Below, piece by piece: positions 1 to 8,554 of a stretch of 64,000 nucleotides of DNA (the first letter of the stretch is position 1; each line of letters opens with the position of its first letter). Where the stretch lies: the NCBI GenBank assembly GCA_964539825.1, contig CAZIKF010000008.1, positions 62,001 to 126,000 on the forward strand, given 5' to 3'. The position numbers and the translations under genes were made by a program. The DNA is from CAZIKF01 sp964539825. GTDB taxonomy: Bacteria > Muiribacteriota > UBA6191. The notes under the pieces were generated by a model, which saw only the letters and a list, made by a program, of their open reading frames with translations, was not told where the DNA came from and did not search any database.

Positions 1-1
1 G

Positions 2-286
2 ATTGAGGAATATTCAAAGAGAGGCAAACGCCTTTTTTTCGGCTCTCTCAAAATCGAAAAAAAGTCCGCAAAAAATTGTGCTTCCTGTCACACTCCCCGT
101 GAAATCGCCCAGGTGAACAGACTATATCCCAGGTATGTACCATTGGCCGGTACAGTGTTGAGCCTGGAGCAGATGCAAAACTACTGTATTGAGCAACATC
201 TATTTGGAAAACCTCTAGTTCTTGGAGGTAAGGATTCCCTGTCAATTTCAGCCTATATCAATCGAATCAAGAAACAGAGTCCATGA
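2..286 (+). CDS. SoxA-like c-type cytochrome, C-terminal fragment
   Basis: This reading frame is open from the window edge and stops at 284-286, giving about 94 residues of a C-terminus. It carries one haem-binding CxxCH motif (CASCH) followed by a Tyr-Pro segment, then a conserved-looking 'EQMQNYCIEQ' and a final helix 'SISAYINRI'. That order resembles the second haem domain of diheme SoxA-type cytochromes, which act in the periplasm in thiosulfate oxidation. The N-terminus, signal peptide and any first haem lie outside the window, so the SoxA assignment is inference and a generic cytochrome c is possible. The stop overlaps the polA start as ATGA, implying translational coupling. No other sox gene is visible. 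Confidence 0.65.
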   Translation: MEEYSKRGKRLFFGSLKIEKKSAKNCASCHTPREIAQVNRLYPRYVPLAGTVLSLEQMQNYCIEQHLFGKPLVLGGKDSLSISAYINRIKKQSP

Positions 287-3003
287 AGAAGCTTCTTATC
301 TTCGACTCTCACTCCATCCTTTATAAGAGCTATTTCGCTTTCATTCGGGCACCCTTAAGAAACTCCAAGGGAATGAACACATCCGCCGTCTTTGGCTTTC
401 TACGTTACTACTTTTCAATCTTACGGCAGTTTGAGCCTGACTACATTTGCTTTGCGTTTGATAAAAGCCGAAAAACCTTTCGTTCAGAAATCTACCCTGA
501 GTATAAGGCTCATAGAGATGAAACACCTGAAGATCTCAGGGCACAGTTTCCGTATGCGAGAGCTGTTGCAGAAGCCATGGAAATCAAAACTCTGATGTTA
601 GACGGTTTTGAGGCTGATGATATTTTAGGAAGCCTCTCTCATCAACTCTGTGAGGCTCACTCAGATCTAAGGGCATACCTGATTACAGGGGACAGAGACT
701 CCTTTCAACTGGTTAATGATTCGGTTTTCGTAGGTTATACCTCTTCCAAAGCAAGGGAGGGAGTGGAGCTCTATGACCTTGCTGCGATCCGAGACAAGTA
801 TGGTGTGGAGCCGGAATCTTTGATTGAGGTGAAGGCCTTACAGGGAGACCCTTCGGACAATATTCCCGGAGTTAAGGGAGTTGGAGAGAAAACAGCGCTA
901 AAACTGATTCGTGAATGGGGAACACTCAACAATCTCTATGAAAACCTGGACTCCATTAAAGGAAAACTCCGGGAGCGTCTTGAATCAGACCGAGACTCGG
1001 CCTTTCTCTCCCACAAGCTGGCACGGATCAACCTCGGCATTAATCTCGAAGTAGATTTGAGTGATCTTGAATTTCCCCGTGAATACGGCCCCAAACTCCT
1101 TGAAATTCTCAAAGAATTGGAATTTCAATCCCTGATTGAGACACTTTATCCCGAATTACCCGAACCAATTTCTCAACCTGTGGAAAGGCCGCCTACTGAA
1201 TATGCTCTTGTTCTGGAGGAATCGGAGCTTTCCAGCTTGTGTTCAACTCTGCAGTCAGCACAGACCATAGCCTTTGATACCGAAACGGATTCCCTGAATC
1301 CCTACCGGGCCAATCTTGTAGGACTGGCTCTTTCCTGGAGCCAGGGCAAGAGTGTATACATCCCCTTTTTACACTCAGAAACGAATGGCCGCACTCAGCT
1401 CTCCCATGAAAGGGTTCTTGATAAGATTCGCCCCCTTTTCGAAGATCCTTCCAAAACCTGGATCGCGCATAATCTAAAATACGATATGGCCGTACTGAAG
1501 AAGTATGACTTTCAGTATCCTCCATGCTTTAGAGATACGCTTATTTTGGCTCATCTACTCTACCCCGGTACTCAATTAGGATTGAAGGCTTTGGCAAACC
1601 GTCTCCTGGGGGAAGATCGCATTAAGTTCAAAGAGTTAATGGGTGATCAGGATTCCTTTTCACAAGCCGATCTTGAGACCGCTTGTGAATATGCCTGCGC
1701 CGACGCTGATAACACCCTGGCTCTTTATGAACTTTTTGGGAAGGAATTAGAACAAAAGCCAGGCTTGAGGACATTGGCGAACAATATTGAATTCCCGCTC
1801 ATTGAGGTCTTGGAAAAGATGGAGGAAACTGGCATAAAGATTGACCGCGAACACTTTCGAACACTGTCCGAAGAGCTTGAGCGCGAGTCAAAAAGAGTAC
1901 GTATCAAAGTCTTTCAAATTGCAGGTGAAGAGTTCAATCTCAACTCTACAAAACAGCTTCAAAAGATACTTATGGAGAGGCTGGAAATCCCGCTCACCCG
2001 TAAGACGAAAACGGGATTTTCAACCGCTACGGATGTATTGGAGGAACTAGCCCCGAAGTATCCAATCTGTGCGTTGATTACAGAATATAGACACCTGGTA
2101 AAGTTACTCAATACCTATACGCTGCCCCTGCCTGAACAAGCTGATGAGAAGGGTATTTTGCGAACCTCGTTTCAGCAGACTATTGCCGCCACCGGTAGAC
2201 TGTCTTCCACGGCCCCCAACCTTCAAAATATACCGGTGAAAACCGAATGGGGACAGAAAATACGCAAGGGATTTCGATCGGGAGAACCCTTCTGGAAATT
2301 GGTGTCTATCGACTATTCACAAATCGAACTGAGGGTTCTTGCTCATATGTGCTCGGACCAGGCCCTCATTGAAGCATTTCGCCATGATCGAGATATTCAC
2401 CGGGAAACAGCCGCCAAGGTTTTTGGTAAGCCCCTTGGAGAAGTCACTAAGGAGGAGAGGGAATCTTCCAAGGCAATCAACTTTGGAATCATCTATGGCA
2501 TTAGTGCCTTTGGCCTTTCCAGACAGCTCCAGATCCCGATGGTCGAATCACGAAAGTTTATCGACACCTATTTTGAAGCATTCCCGAAGATTCGTGAATT
2601 CATGGACAGAACAAGGGATGAAGCCATGGAGAAGGGGCAGGTGCAGACAATTTTTGGCAGGATCAGGACCATAGATCAATTAGGTTCCAAAAATCGCAGC
2701 TTGCAGGAAGCCGGTAAGCGCATCGCGATAAACACAAAGATCCAGGGTACAGCAGCAGAATTGATCAAGATGGCTATGATCTCTCTATTTCAGTATCTAC
2801 GTTCAGAGAAGTTGCGCAGCCGCCTTCTTCTACAGGTTCATGACGAACTCATCCTTGAGGTTCCCGAAGAGGAACTCCATGAAGTTCAACAATTTCGTAG
2901 AATTATGGAGGAGATCTATCCGCTGGATGTCCCGCTCACCTGTGACGTGGAGGTTGGCTCCAACTGGGGAAGTCTTGAAAAAGTGGAGCTTGAAAACGGC
3001 TGA
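283..3003 (+). CDS. polA: DNA polymerase I
   Basis: Family A polymerase for Okazaki-fragment maturation and repair synthesis, 906 residues, full length. The N-terminal third is the 5' nuclease (FEN) domain, with the acidic motif 'ITGDRDSFQL' and the helix-hairpin-helix region 'GVKGVGEKTA'. A 3'-5' proofreading domain follows with intact catalytic motifs: FDTETD near residue 332, HNLKYD, and YACADAD. The polymerase domain has motif A (DYSQIELR, near residue 677), motif B (KAINFGIIYG) and motif C (QVHDEL, near residue 851). Unlike Taq-type enzymes, the exonuclease residues look functional. The ATG overlaps the stop of the upstream cytochrome by ATGA, and the 3' end overlaps tsaE. Confidence 0.97.
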   Translation: MKKLLIFDSHSILYKSYFAFIRAPLRNSKGMNTSAVFGFLRYYFSILRQFEPDYICFAFDKSRKTFRSEIYPEYKAHRDETPEDLRAQFPYARAVAEAMEIKTLMLDGFEADDILGSLSHQLCEAHSDLRAYLITGDRDSFQLVNDSVFVGYTSSKAREGVELYDLAAIRDKYGVEPESLIEVKALQGDPSDNIPGVKGVGEKTALKLIREWGTLNNLYENLDSIKGKLRERLESDRDSAFLSHKLARINLGINLEVDLSDLEFPREYGPKLLEILKELEFQSLIETLYPELPEPISQPVERPPTEYALVLEESELSSLCSTLQSAQTIAFDTETDSLNPYRANLVGLALSWSQGKSVYIPFLHSETNGRTQLSHERVLDKIRPLFEDPSKTWIAHNLKYDMAVLKKYDFQYPPCFRDTLILAHLLYPGTQLGLKALANRLLGEDRIKFKELMGDQDSFSQADLETACEYACADADNTLALYELFGKELEQKPGLRTLANNIEFPLIEVLEKMEETGIKIDREHFRTLSEELERESKRVRIKVFQIAGEEFNLNSTKQLQKILMERLEIPLTRKTKTGFSTATDVLEELAPKYPICALITEYRHLVKLLNTYTLPLPEQADEKGILRTSFQQTIAATGRLSSTAPNLQNIPVKTEWGQKIRKGFRSGEPFWKLVSIDYSQIELRVLAHMCSDQALIEAFRHDRDIHRETAAKVFGKPLGEVTKEERESSKAINFGIIYGISAFGLSRQLQIPMVESRKFIDTYFEAFPKIREFMDRTRDEAMEKGQVQTIFGRIRTIDQLGSKNRSLQEAGKRIAINTKIQGTAAELIKMAMISLFQYLRSEKLRSRLLLQVHDELILEVPEEELHEVQQFRRIMEEIYPLDVPLTCDVEVGSNWGSLEKVELENG

Positions 3004-3400
3004 GGATACCTGGGCATGGGGAGAGGACTTCGCCAGAAATCAACTCAGAATCGGTGAGCTTGTCCTGGTAGGAGGGATACTTGGAGCAGGAAAGACTACT
3101 CTCGCACAAGGAATAGGAAAGGGACTCGAAGTGGAGATGAGAATTACCTCACCCACATTCTTAAAACTGCAGTCTTACCCCGGCAGATGGACATTCCATC
3201 ATCTCGACCTCTATAATGTGGATTCAATCCAGGAGCTAGAAGAACTGGGGATTTACGACATTCTTGAACCGGAAAACGGAGTTTGCTTAGTAGAATGGTG
3301 GGACCGATTCCCCTCCCTTTTTCCCAGACCTCACCACCTGATACATCTTGAAGAATCGGAGGATTTCCGAGTTCTAACTTATGAACGAGTCGAGGCTTGA
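2975..3400 (+). CDS. tsaE: tRNA threonylcarbamoyladenosine biosynthesis ATPase TsaE
   Basis: Small P-loop ATPase that drives turnover of the TsaBD complex making t6A37 in ANN-decoding tRNAs. The Walker A motif is GILGAGKTT. It is followed by the family marker TSPTF, then HHLDLYNV and the Walker B-like LVEWWDRF. The frame is open far upstream inside polA. I chose the TTG at 2975 because a GGGGAAG ribosome site precedes it and it gives 141 residues, the normal family length. A TTG at 2990 is an alternative. It overlaps the polA end by 29 bases, and its stop overlaps the next gene's ATG (TGATG). tsaB, tsaC and tsaD are not in the window. Confidence 0.9.
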   Translation: MKKWSLKTAEDTWAWGEDFARNQLRIGELVLVGGILGAGKTTLAQGIGKGLEVEMRITSPTFLKLQSYPGRWTFHHLDLYNVDSIQELEELGIYDILEPENGVCLVEWWDRFPSLFPRPHHLIHLEESEDFRVLTYERVEA

Positions 3401-5130
3401 TGGCTGAAGAAAAACTCAAACTGGGAGAAATTCTTGTTAAGGCCGGGGCTATCAGCTTGCTGGATTTGGAAACTTTCCTCCAGGAGCAGGAAGAGCTTCG
3501 TGACGAACGTGGATATCAGACACGCCTCGGAAGCCTGTTACTTGAACATAAGTTGGTCAATGAAGAGACCCTTGCTTTGGCCTTTTCAGAGCAGCAGTCC
3601 ATAGAATACCAGGATCTGGCAAATTTCAAACCGGATCTCAATGTACTGGAAAAAATTCCCTTTTCAATTCTGAGCCGCTTTAAGTTTATTCCCATCTTCA
3701 TGGATTCAGACCGGCTTGTCATCTGCATCCATGATCCTATAGATACCTTTCTTTTCGACTTACTATATAAGGCTCTTGGCTTACACATTGAGTTTAGTTC
3801 CAGCGCTCGATCAGCAATCGACCGGTGCCACAAAGAATGTCTTCAGGCGATCTCTGACTCCGGGCGAATCAACCGAGATTTTGATGTAGATTTCGATGAG
3901 TATCGATTGATTCTACAGCAAGAATCCGGAGTAGTAATAGAACAAGAAAGACCAGAAGTTTCCCTTTTAAGGTCGCTGAATCATTTTTCTTTGGAAGAGA
4001 TTCTTAAAGAGGCTTTTCTAGTTAATCGGGCCGTTGCCCTGAAATGCAAAAATGACCATTCCCAGATCAGTTTCTTTATCAAGAAGAGTTCTTGGAAATA
4101 TCTTGGCTCTTGTGATGAAGACCATTATGAAGCATTGACTTTGCGGACCAAACACTACTGCAAGGATACTGAGTTCCGCCCGGATCTTTTCAGCCAGTAC
4201 TTTATCGAAGTCCCCTGTGGTGAAGACCAAAACCTCACCCTAAGTGTGCTTCTTATTCCGTGCCCAAGGACAACAGAGATTACCTTCGAGCTTTACCCTC
4301 ATGATCCCCAATCCTGGGGAATTTCTCGTACGGGTTTGCTCGCCCAGGAGATTGAATCCCTCAATTCCCTGGACTTTTCTTCCCAGGGAGGATGGATTCT
4401 TGGGGCCGCCGGTTCAGGCAAGTCGACTTTCTTCCAGGCTCTCTTATGGGATCTGGTAAAGGGAAATCAAGAGCCAATTAGCTTTGAGACTGGATTATCT
4501 TCAAATTCTCATGATGCCTGGACAAGAGTGGAACTTGATGAAGAGAAGAATCAGCTTCAGGCAATTGTGGCCTACCGGGGGCCAGGCGCCGGGTTGGTCG
4601 GCATCGATGAACTTCATTTAGATGAAGTGGGCGGATATTTGCGCCTACTAGAAGGAAGACCGGCATTGATCACTTCCCAGGGCGGAGCTATTTTTTCCAC
4701 TCTATCTAGCCTGGAAAGACAGGGAATAGGCCTGGGTTATCTGCTTGAATCTATGGCCTTCATAATCTCTTTAAAACTGGTTCCCGGGGTGTGTCCCTAT
4801 TGCTGTAGACCCCATAACCCACAGCCCGAGGAATTGCGTCAAATCGGTTTAAAACCAGAATCACTCAAAAAACCCTACTTCGTGACCAATGATGGGTGCG
4901 AATTCTGTGAGAATAGAGGATATAGCGAGAACTCCCTGATCTATGAATTCCTGAGAGTGACTCCTCAGGTGGTCAAGATTCTGCAGGACAATCCGCTGGG
5001 AAACGAACTCGCAATTCATCTCATCAAACTGGGAGCCCTGGTTCCTTCTAACAGTATCGCCAGAGAGAAGCTTTATCGGGGCAGAATCACATTGAACACC
5101 TATGCTCAAATTCTGCAGCGAAAGATTTGA
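3400..5130 (+). CDS. Degenerate GspE/PilB-family ATPase
   Basis: A 576-residue relative of type II secretion and type IV pilus assembly ATPases. The N-terminus is an MshEN-type domain ('KLGEILVKAGAISLLDLE', then 'LGSLLLEHKLVNEETLALAF'). The C-terminal half has a Walker A (GAAGSGKST) and a tetracysteine zinc site (CPYC ... CEFC, then ENRGY) like that of PilB. Other catalytic signatures are altered. Where PilB has VGEIRD there is VGIDELHLDEV, and where PilB has the His-box STLHTND there is SQGGAIFSTLSS. It may therefore be a regulatory or inactive ATPase. It lies with polA and tsaE, far from the canonical pilB at 60277-61998. The ATG at 3400 shares a base with the tsaE stop. Confidence 0.72.
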   Translation: MAEEKLKLGEILVKAGAISLLDLETFLQEQEELRDERGYQTRLGSLLLEHKLVNEETLALAFSEQQSIEYQDLANFKPDLNVLEKIPFSILSRFKFIPIFMDSDRLVICIHDPIDTFLFDLLYKALGLHIEFSSSARSAIDRCHKECLQAISDSGRINRDFDVDFDEYRLILQQESGVVIEQERPEVSLLRSLNHFSLEEILKEAFLVNRAVALKCKNDHSQISFFIKKSSWKYLGSCDEDHYEALTLRTKHYCKDTEFRPDLFSQYFIEVPCGEDQNLTLSVLLIPCPRTTEITFELYPHDPQSWGISRTGLLAQEIESLNSLDFSSQGGWILGAAGSGKSTFFQALLWDLVKGNQEPISFETGLSSNSHDAWTRVELDEEKNQLQAIVAYRGPGAGLVGIDELHLDEVGGYLRLLEGRPALITSQGGAIFSTLSSLERQGIGLGYLLESMAFIISLKLVPGVCPYCCRPHNPQPEELRQIGLKPESLKKPYFVTNDGCEFCENRGYSENSLIYEFLRVTPQVVKILQDNPLGNELAIHLIKLGALVPSNSIAREKLYRGRITLNTYAQILQRKI

Positions 5131-5175
5131 AAAGGCTTAAGGTCTTTTTGGAGTCTTAGAGCCTGTTCACGATCT

Positions 5176-6885
5176 TTAATCCAGTAACTCTAGAGTTATC
5201 TTTTTAACAAGATCATGATCGATTTGATTCAGTTCCTTGCGAGTGAGGAATCTTATGGTGCAATTCGGTTCAGCCTGGCTATGTTCCTCCAGCCAGCGCA
5301 TAAACAGATTGTATTCATTCAATCTCAAGTTGCCTACTTTTCCGAGAATTTCATATAAGCCCCGATCCACAAAATAGGATCTCAAAACCTCTCGAAGAAC
5401 ATTCTCGATGGAGTTTCGATCCATGGATTCAGCATCCACGGTACGCTTCTTAACCAGGTATCCTTCCCGAAAGAATAAAAACTGACGACGCTTTTCTTCT
5501 TCCCTGATGCTCACAATCACGTTGGCGGATTTACTGGAAAAGGAAAAAATGGAATTTAAGACATGGAACGCGTTTCCTTCTTTGAGACTATAGATTTGCT
5601 CTACACCCGACTTAGGTGGAAATCTATGGAAAGCGACGTTTTTACGTTCGAATTTACGGCTGAGCTTCTCTTGCACTTCCTCAAGATTCCTGAGCGGACC
5701 AAAATAAAATGCTTCATCGCGAAGTCTTCGCGAGGTTACCTGCACTTCTTCCGCCTTGGGAGACACCAGTTTGATGAAATAAGCAAAATTACGCTCTCGC
5801 GGAAGGGATCTATCTCTCCCGCTCTGGGTTTCCAGGCGATTTTCCGTCAGCAGTGCATTTAAAAAGCAGTTCTCTTTCTCAATAGAGAATTTTCGAGCCC
5901 GCTTTAGAAGACGTTTGATCAGCGGAGATCGCCTCGTTTGCTCGTAAAAGATGCTCTGGAGTTCAAATTGAATGTCACGGAAGGCAATGGAATGTAAACG
6001 CTTACCCGACTCGTTTTGAAAATGAGCCACTCCACTTCCCTCTGGTAAAACGTTAAGCTCCTCGGGGGTGGTCAGACTGACAGGGAAATAGTCCTCTCGC
6101 CAGTTAACACAATATTTATAAACGTGATCTAATGTCAGCGTCGAGTGCTTTTTTCCTAAAATCTCGAGGATTTTCAAAAGAACAAAGGCTGTCATTCGAG
6201 CATCATCAAGGGCTCGATGTCGATTTTCGACTTGAATATCGAAGAACCTGGAAAGAATTTCTAATTTATGTGCCGGTGACTCTGGAACCAGCACCTTTGA
6301 AAGTTTTAAGGTACACAGCCCATAAGAATTTTGTTTGTGTCCTAAAACTCTTCTATATTCAGAATGTAGGAAATTAAGATCAAACGCGGCATTATGAGCC
6401 ACCAGCAAGCTCCCCTTAGAGAACTCAAGAAATGCTTTCAGGGCTTCCTCGACTGGCAGTCCCTCATCGCATTCCCGCGACTTGATTCCGGTCAGGCGGG
6501 AAACATAATCGGGGATGGGCCGGTCCGGTATAACAAAGGTCTTAAATTCATCCTTTAGCTTCCCACCCTCAACGATCACTCCACCAATTTCTATGATTCG
6601 ATGGAGGGGAGGAACACCGCCGGTTGTCTCCAGATCGAAAACACAATAACGAAGATCCTTAAGTTGATGCCCCTTCTCAGCAAACTCCACGAGAGTCCAA
6701 CTTCCGGGCTGATCTTCTTCAAACCTGGGATCATTGGATAAAACTCTGCGGACATAAAATTCGGGGTCGCCCGAGAGATGATTTTCAAAGAATTCGCGAC
6801 AAATCTGGGTCGATGATGTCTTGGACCCATTTTCAGACAGGTATTTAAAGATCCTGTCCCGCTCTTCTATCTCCCCTGGATTCAC
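5176..6885 (-). CDS. DnaQ-like 3'-5' exonuclease fused to a UvrC-like region
   Basis: A 569-residue protein. Residues 1-75 look like a winged-helix segment. Residues 78-240 are a DEDDh exonuclease with all catalytic residues: FDLETTG (83-89), HNAAFD (164-169) and HRALDD (His223, Asp228). This is the fold of polymerase III epsilon and related RNA/DNA trimming enzymes. From about residue 283 the layout follows the GIY-YIG part of UvrC/Cho ('GVAHFQNESGKRLHSIAF', later 'NALLTENRLE'), but the defining Tyr residues and the catalytic Arg are missing, leaving a Glu-Asn pair. The last 190 residues are not recognised. It converges on the GspE-like gene across a 45-base gap. A role in repair is inferred from known epsilon-UvrC fusions. 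Confidence 0.8.
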   Translation of the reverse strand: MNPGEIEERDRIFKYLSENGSKTSSTQICREFFENHLSGDPEFYVRRVLSNDPRFEEDQPGSWTLVEFAEKGHQLKDLRYCVFDLETTGGVPPLHRIIEIGGVIVEGGKLKDEFKTFVIPDRPIPDYVSRLTGIKSRECDEGLPVEEALKAFLEFSKGSLLVAHNAAFDLNFLHSEYRRVLGHKQNSYGLCTLKLSKVLVPESPAHKLEILSRFFDIQVENRHRALDDARMTAFVLLKILEILGKKHSTLTLDHVYKYCVNWREDYFPVSLTTPEELNVLPEGSGVAHFQNESGKRLHSIAFRDIQFELQSIFYEQTRRSPLIKRLLKRARKFSIEKENCFLNALLTENRLETQSGRDRSLPRERNFAYFIKLVSPKAEEVQVTSRRLRDEAFYFGPLRNLEEVQEKLSRKFERKNVAFHRFPPKSGVEQIYSLKEGNAFHVLNSIFSFSSKSANVIVSIREEEKRRQFLFFREGYLVKKRTVDAESMDRNSIENVLREVLRSYFVDRGLYEILGKVGNLRLNEYNLFMRWLEEHSQAEPNCTIRFLTRKELNQIDHDLVKKITLELLD

Positions 6886-6962
6886 AGTTCTATCTTGCTT
6901 CCATTCTAATCTGGCGTTTAAAAACTTTCAGACGGGGATACCTCTAGGCCTCAAATAAAATA

Positions 6963-7047
6963 CGGAGACTAAGGGATTTGAACCCTTGGTAGTGTTACCT
7001 ACTCACGCTTAGCAAGCGTGCGCCTTAAGCCGCTCGGCCAAGTCTCC
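6963..7047 (-). tRNA. tRNA-Ser (GCT anticodon)
   Basis: On the minus strand the sequence folds as a class II tRNA. It has a 7-bp acceptor stem (GGAGACT/AGTCTCC), a D arm with GCCGAG, anticodon loop CTTGCTAAG reading GCT, a long variable arm, and a T loop GGTTCAAATC. The discriminator base is G, as expected for serine. The 3' CCA is not encoded. It lies 15 bases downstream of the second tRNA-Ser and probably shares its transcript. Confidence 0.95.
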
Positions 7048-7062
7048 AAGTCATGAAACAAA

Positions 7063-7149
7063 CGGAAGATGTAGGATTCGAACCTACGGTGGACTTGCGC
7101 CCACAACGGTTTTCAAGACCGCCTCCTTAAACCACTCGGACAATCTTCC
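7063..7149 (-). tRNA. tRNA-Ser (TGA anticodon)
   Basis: Class II tRNA on the minus strand. The acceptor stem is GGAAGAT/ATCTTCC, the anticodon loop is CTTGAAA reading TGA, and there is a long variable arm, a GGTTCGAATCC T arm and a G discriminator. CCA is not encoded. A perfect TATAAT box lies just upstream, so this is likely the first gene of the tandem serine tRNA unit. Confidence 0.95.
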
Positions 7150-7159
7150 ATCCGCTGGA

Positions 7160-7189
7160 ATTATAGCGACCCATACTCAAAAAAAGCAA
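7160..7189 (-). promoter_or_regulatory. Sigma70-type promoter for the tRNA-Ser pair
   Basis: On the minus strand there is TTGCTT (7189-7184), an 18-base spacer, and a perfect TATAAT (7165-7160). The -10 box ends about 10 bases before the first base of tRNA-Ser(TGA), which suits a short 5' leader removed by RNase P. The run of T bases in the spacer is a further AT-rich promoter feature. Confidence 0.6.
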
Positions 7190-7260
7190 GAAAGGAACAC
7201 CAAATGAACGGTTCATCAACATGTTTTGTCAACAGGGAACCTTGTCACAAATGAGCATGC

Positions 7261-8517
7261 CTAACTGATTCTTTCTATTTGTGCTCCCAGGGCACAGAGC
7301 TTTTCTTCCAGTCTCTCGTAGCCTCGATCAATATGGTAAACCCGGGAAACTTCCGTTCTGCCGTCAGCAGCCAGACCTGCCAATACCAACGCTGCCCCGC
7401 CTCTCAGATCAGAGGCCATGACCGGCGCTCCACTCAGTGGCGTACCTCCGGTAACCAGGGCCCTGGCCCCTTCCAATTGGATTTTTCCTCCCATTCTTAG
7501 TAATTCGGACATATGCAAGAAGCGGTTCTCATAAATTCCTTCAGAGATTACCGAGATTCCTTCTGTTGTTGTGAGATAGGCCATCATGGGTGCTTGTAGA
7601 TCGGTTGGGAATCCCGGATGGGGCCGGGTGGTGAACTGAATTCCGGTGGGATTCCTGGAAGGCATCACTCGAATTGAATTTTGAGAAAACTCAAACTGGT
7701 TTCCACATTCGCGCAGTTTCTCTATAAACGTATCTAAAGCGCCCATGGGGGGATTCACAACTTCGAGCTCAGAGCGAGTGATACATGCTGCCAATAGCAG
7801 CGTCCCAGTCTCTATTCTATCAGCTAGTATTCTATGTTCTGTGGGCTCCAGGGAACTAACTCCCTGAATCGCGATCCTTTCTGTTCCGGCTCCTTGAATA
7901 TTCGCGCCGCATCCATTAAGAAAGTTCGCCAAATCCTCCACCTCCGGCTCTCGGGCAGCATTTTCGATGATGGTTTCTCCCTCGGTGAGAGATGCTGCCA
8001 TCATCACATTTTCTGTCGCTCCGACACTGGGAAAGTCGAGGTAGATGGACGCACCATGTAGGGGGGAAGCTACCGCTTGAATATAACCATGTTCAGTGGT
8101 GATGACAGCGCCCATTTCTCGAAAGGCCTTGAGGTGAAAATCCACCGGCCTGGGGCCAATAGCGCACCCGCCAGGTAAAGATATTTCAGCTCTTCCAAAT
8201 CTTGCCAAAAGAGGCCCCATAACCTGAAAGGAGGCTCTCATTGTTTTGACCAACTCATAGGGAGCTACGGTACTGTTGAGCCCGGAAGGATCCACATCCA
8301 TGATTTTTTCATCTGAATTGTATTCTATTTTCGCGCCAAGAGTCTGCAAAACTCTTTTCATGGTTCGAATGTCCATCAGGTCTGGGACATTCCGCAGGCG
8401 GATCGGCTTGGTAAGGAGTAATGTCGCGGCAAGTATTTTCAAAGCTGAATTCTTAGCCCCTGATACCGTTACTGATCCTTGTAACGGTCTTCCTCCAGTT
8501 ATAATAAATCGATCCAT
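7261..8517 (-). CDS. murA: UDP-N-acetylglucosamine 1-carboxyvinyltransferase MurA
   Basis: First committed enzyme of peptidoglycan synthesis, transferring enolpyruvate from PEP to UDP-GlcNAc in the cytoplasm. The 418-residue length is typical. It shows the substrate-binding start 'GSVTVSGAKNSALK', the catalytic-loop cysteine in LPGGCAIGPRP (equivalent to Cys115, so fosfomycin sensitivity would be expected), the aspartate in GFPTDLQAP, and the C-terminal 'DRGYERLEEKL'. It starts 37 bases after the last transporter ATPase on the same strand. It may therefore be the distal gene of the peptide-importer run, a plausible link between peptide uptake and wall building. Confidence 0.97.
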   Translation of the reverse strand: MDRFIITGGRPLQGSVTVSGAKNSALKILAATLLLTKPIRLRNVPDLMDIRTMKRVLQTLGAKIEYNSDEKIMDVDPSGLNSTVAPYELVKTMRASFQVMGPLLARFGRAEISLPGGCAIGPRPVDFHLKAFREMGAVITTEHGYIQAVASPLHGASIYLDFPSVGATENVMMAASLTEGETIIENAAREPEVEDLANFLNGCGANIQGAGTERIAIQGVSSLEPTEHRILADRIETGTLLLAACITRSELEVVNPPMGALDTFIEKLRECGNQFEFSQNSIRVMPSRNPTGIQFTTRPHPGFPTDLQAPMMAYLTTTEGISVISEGIYENRFLHMSELLRMGGKIQLEGARALVTGGTPLSGAPVMASDLRGGAALVLAGLAADGRTEVSRVYHIDRGYERLEEKLCALGAQIERIS

Positions 8518-8554
8518 ATTCTCTGATTTACCTTTCTTCCATTCTCGGTTTGCT

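Noticed and set aside
2840..2974. Longer N-terminus for TsaE starting inside polA
   Set aside because: It would overlap polA by 164 bases and add residues absent from the family; the TTG at 2975 has a good ribosome site.
5134..5163. Hairpin GGCTTAAG/CTTAGAGCC between the convergent genes at 5130 and 5176
   Set aside because: The stem has a bulge and the T-run lies in the loop rather than after the stem, so I do not call a terminator.
7197..7255. Second promoter or murA terminator using TTGACA and imperfect TTGT/ACAA repeats
   Set aside because: The TTGACA has no matching -10, and the repeats do not form a solid stem followed by T bases.
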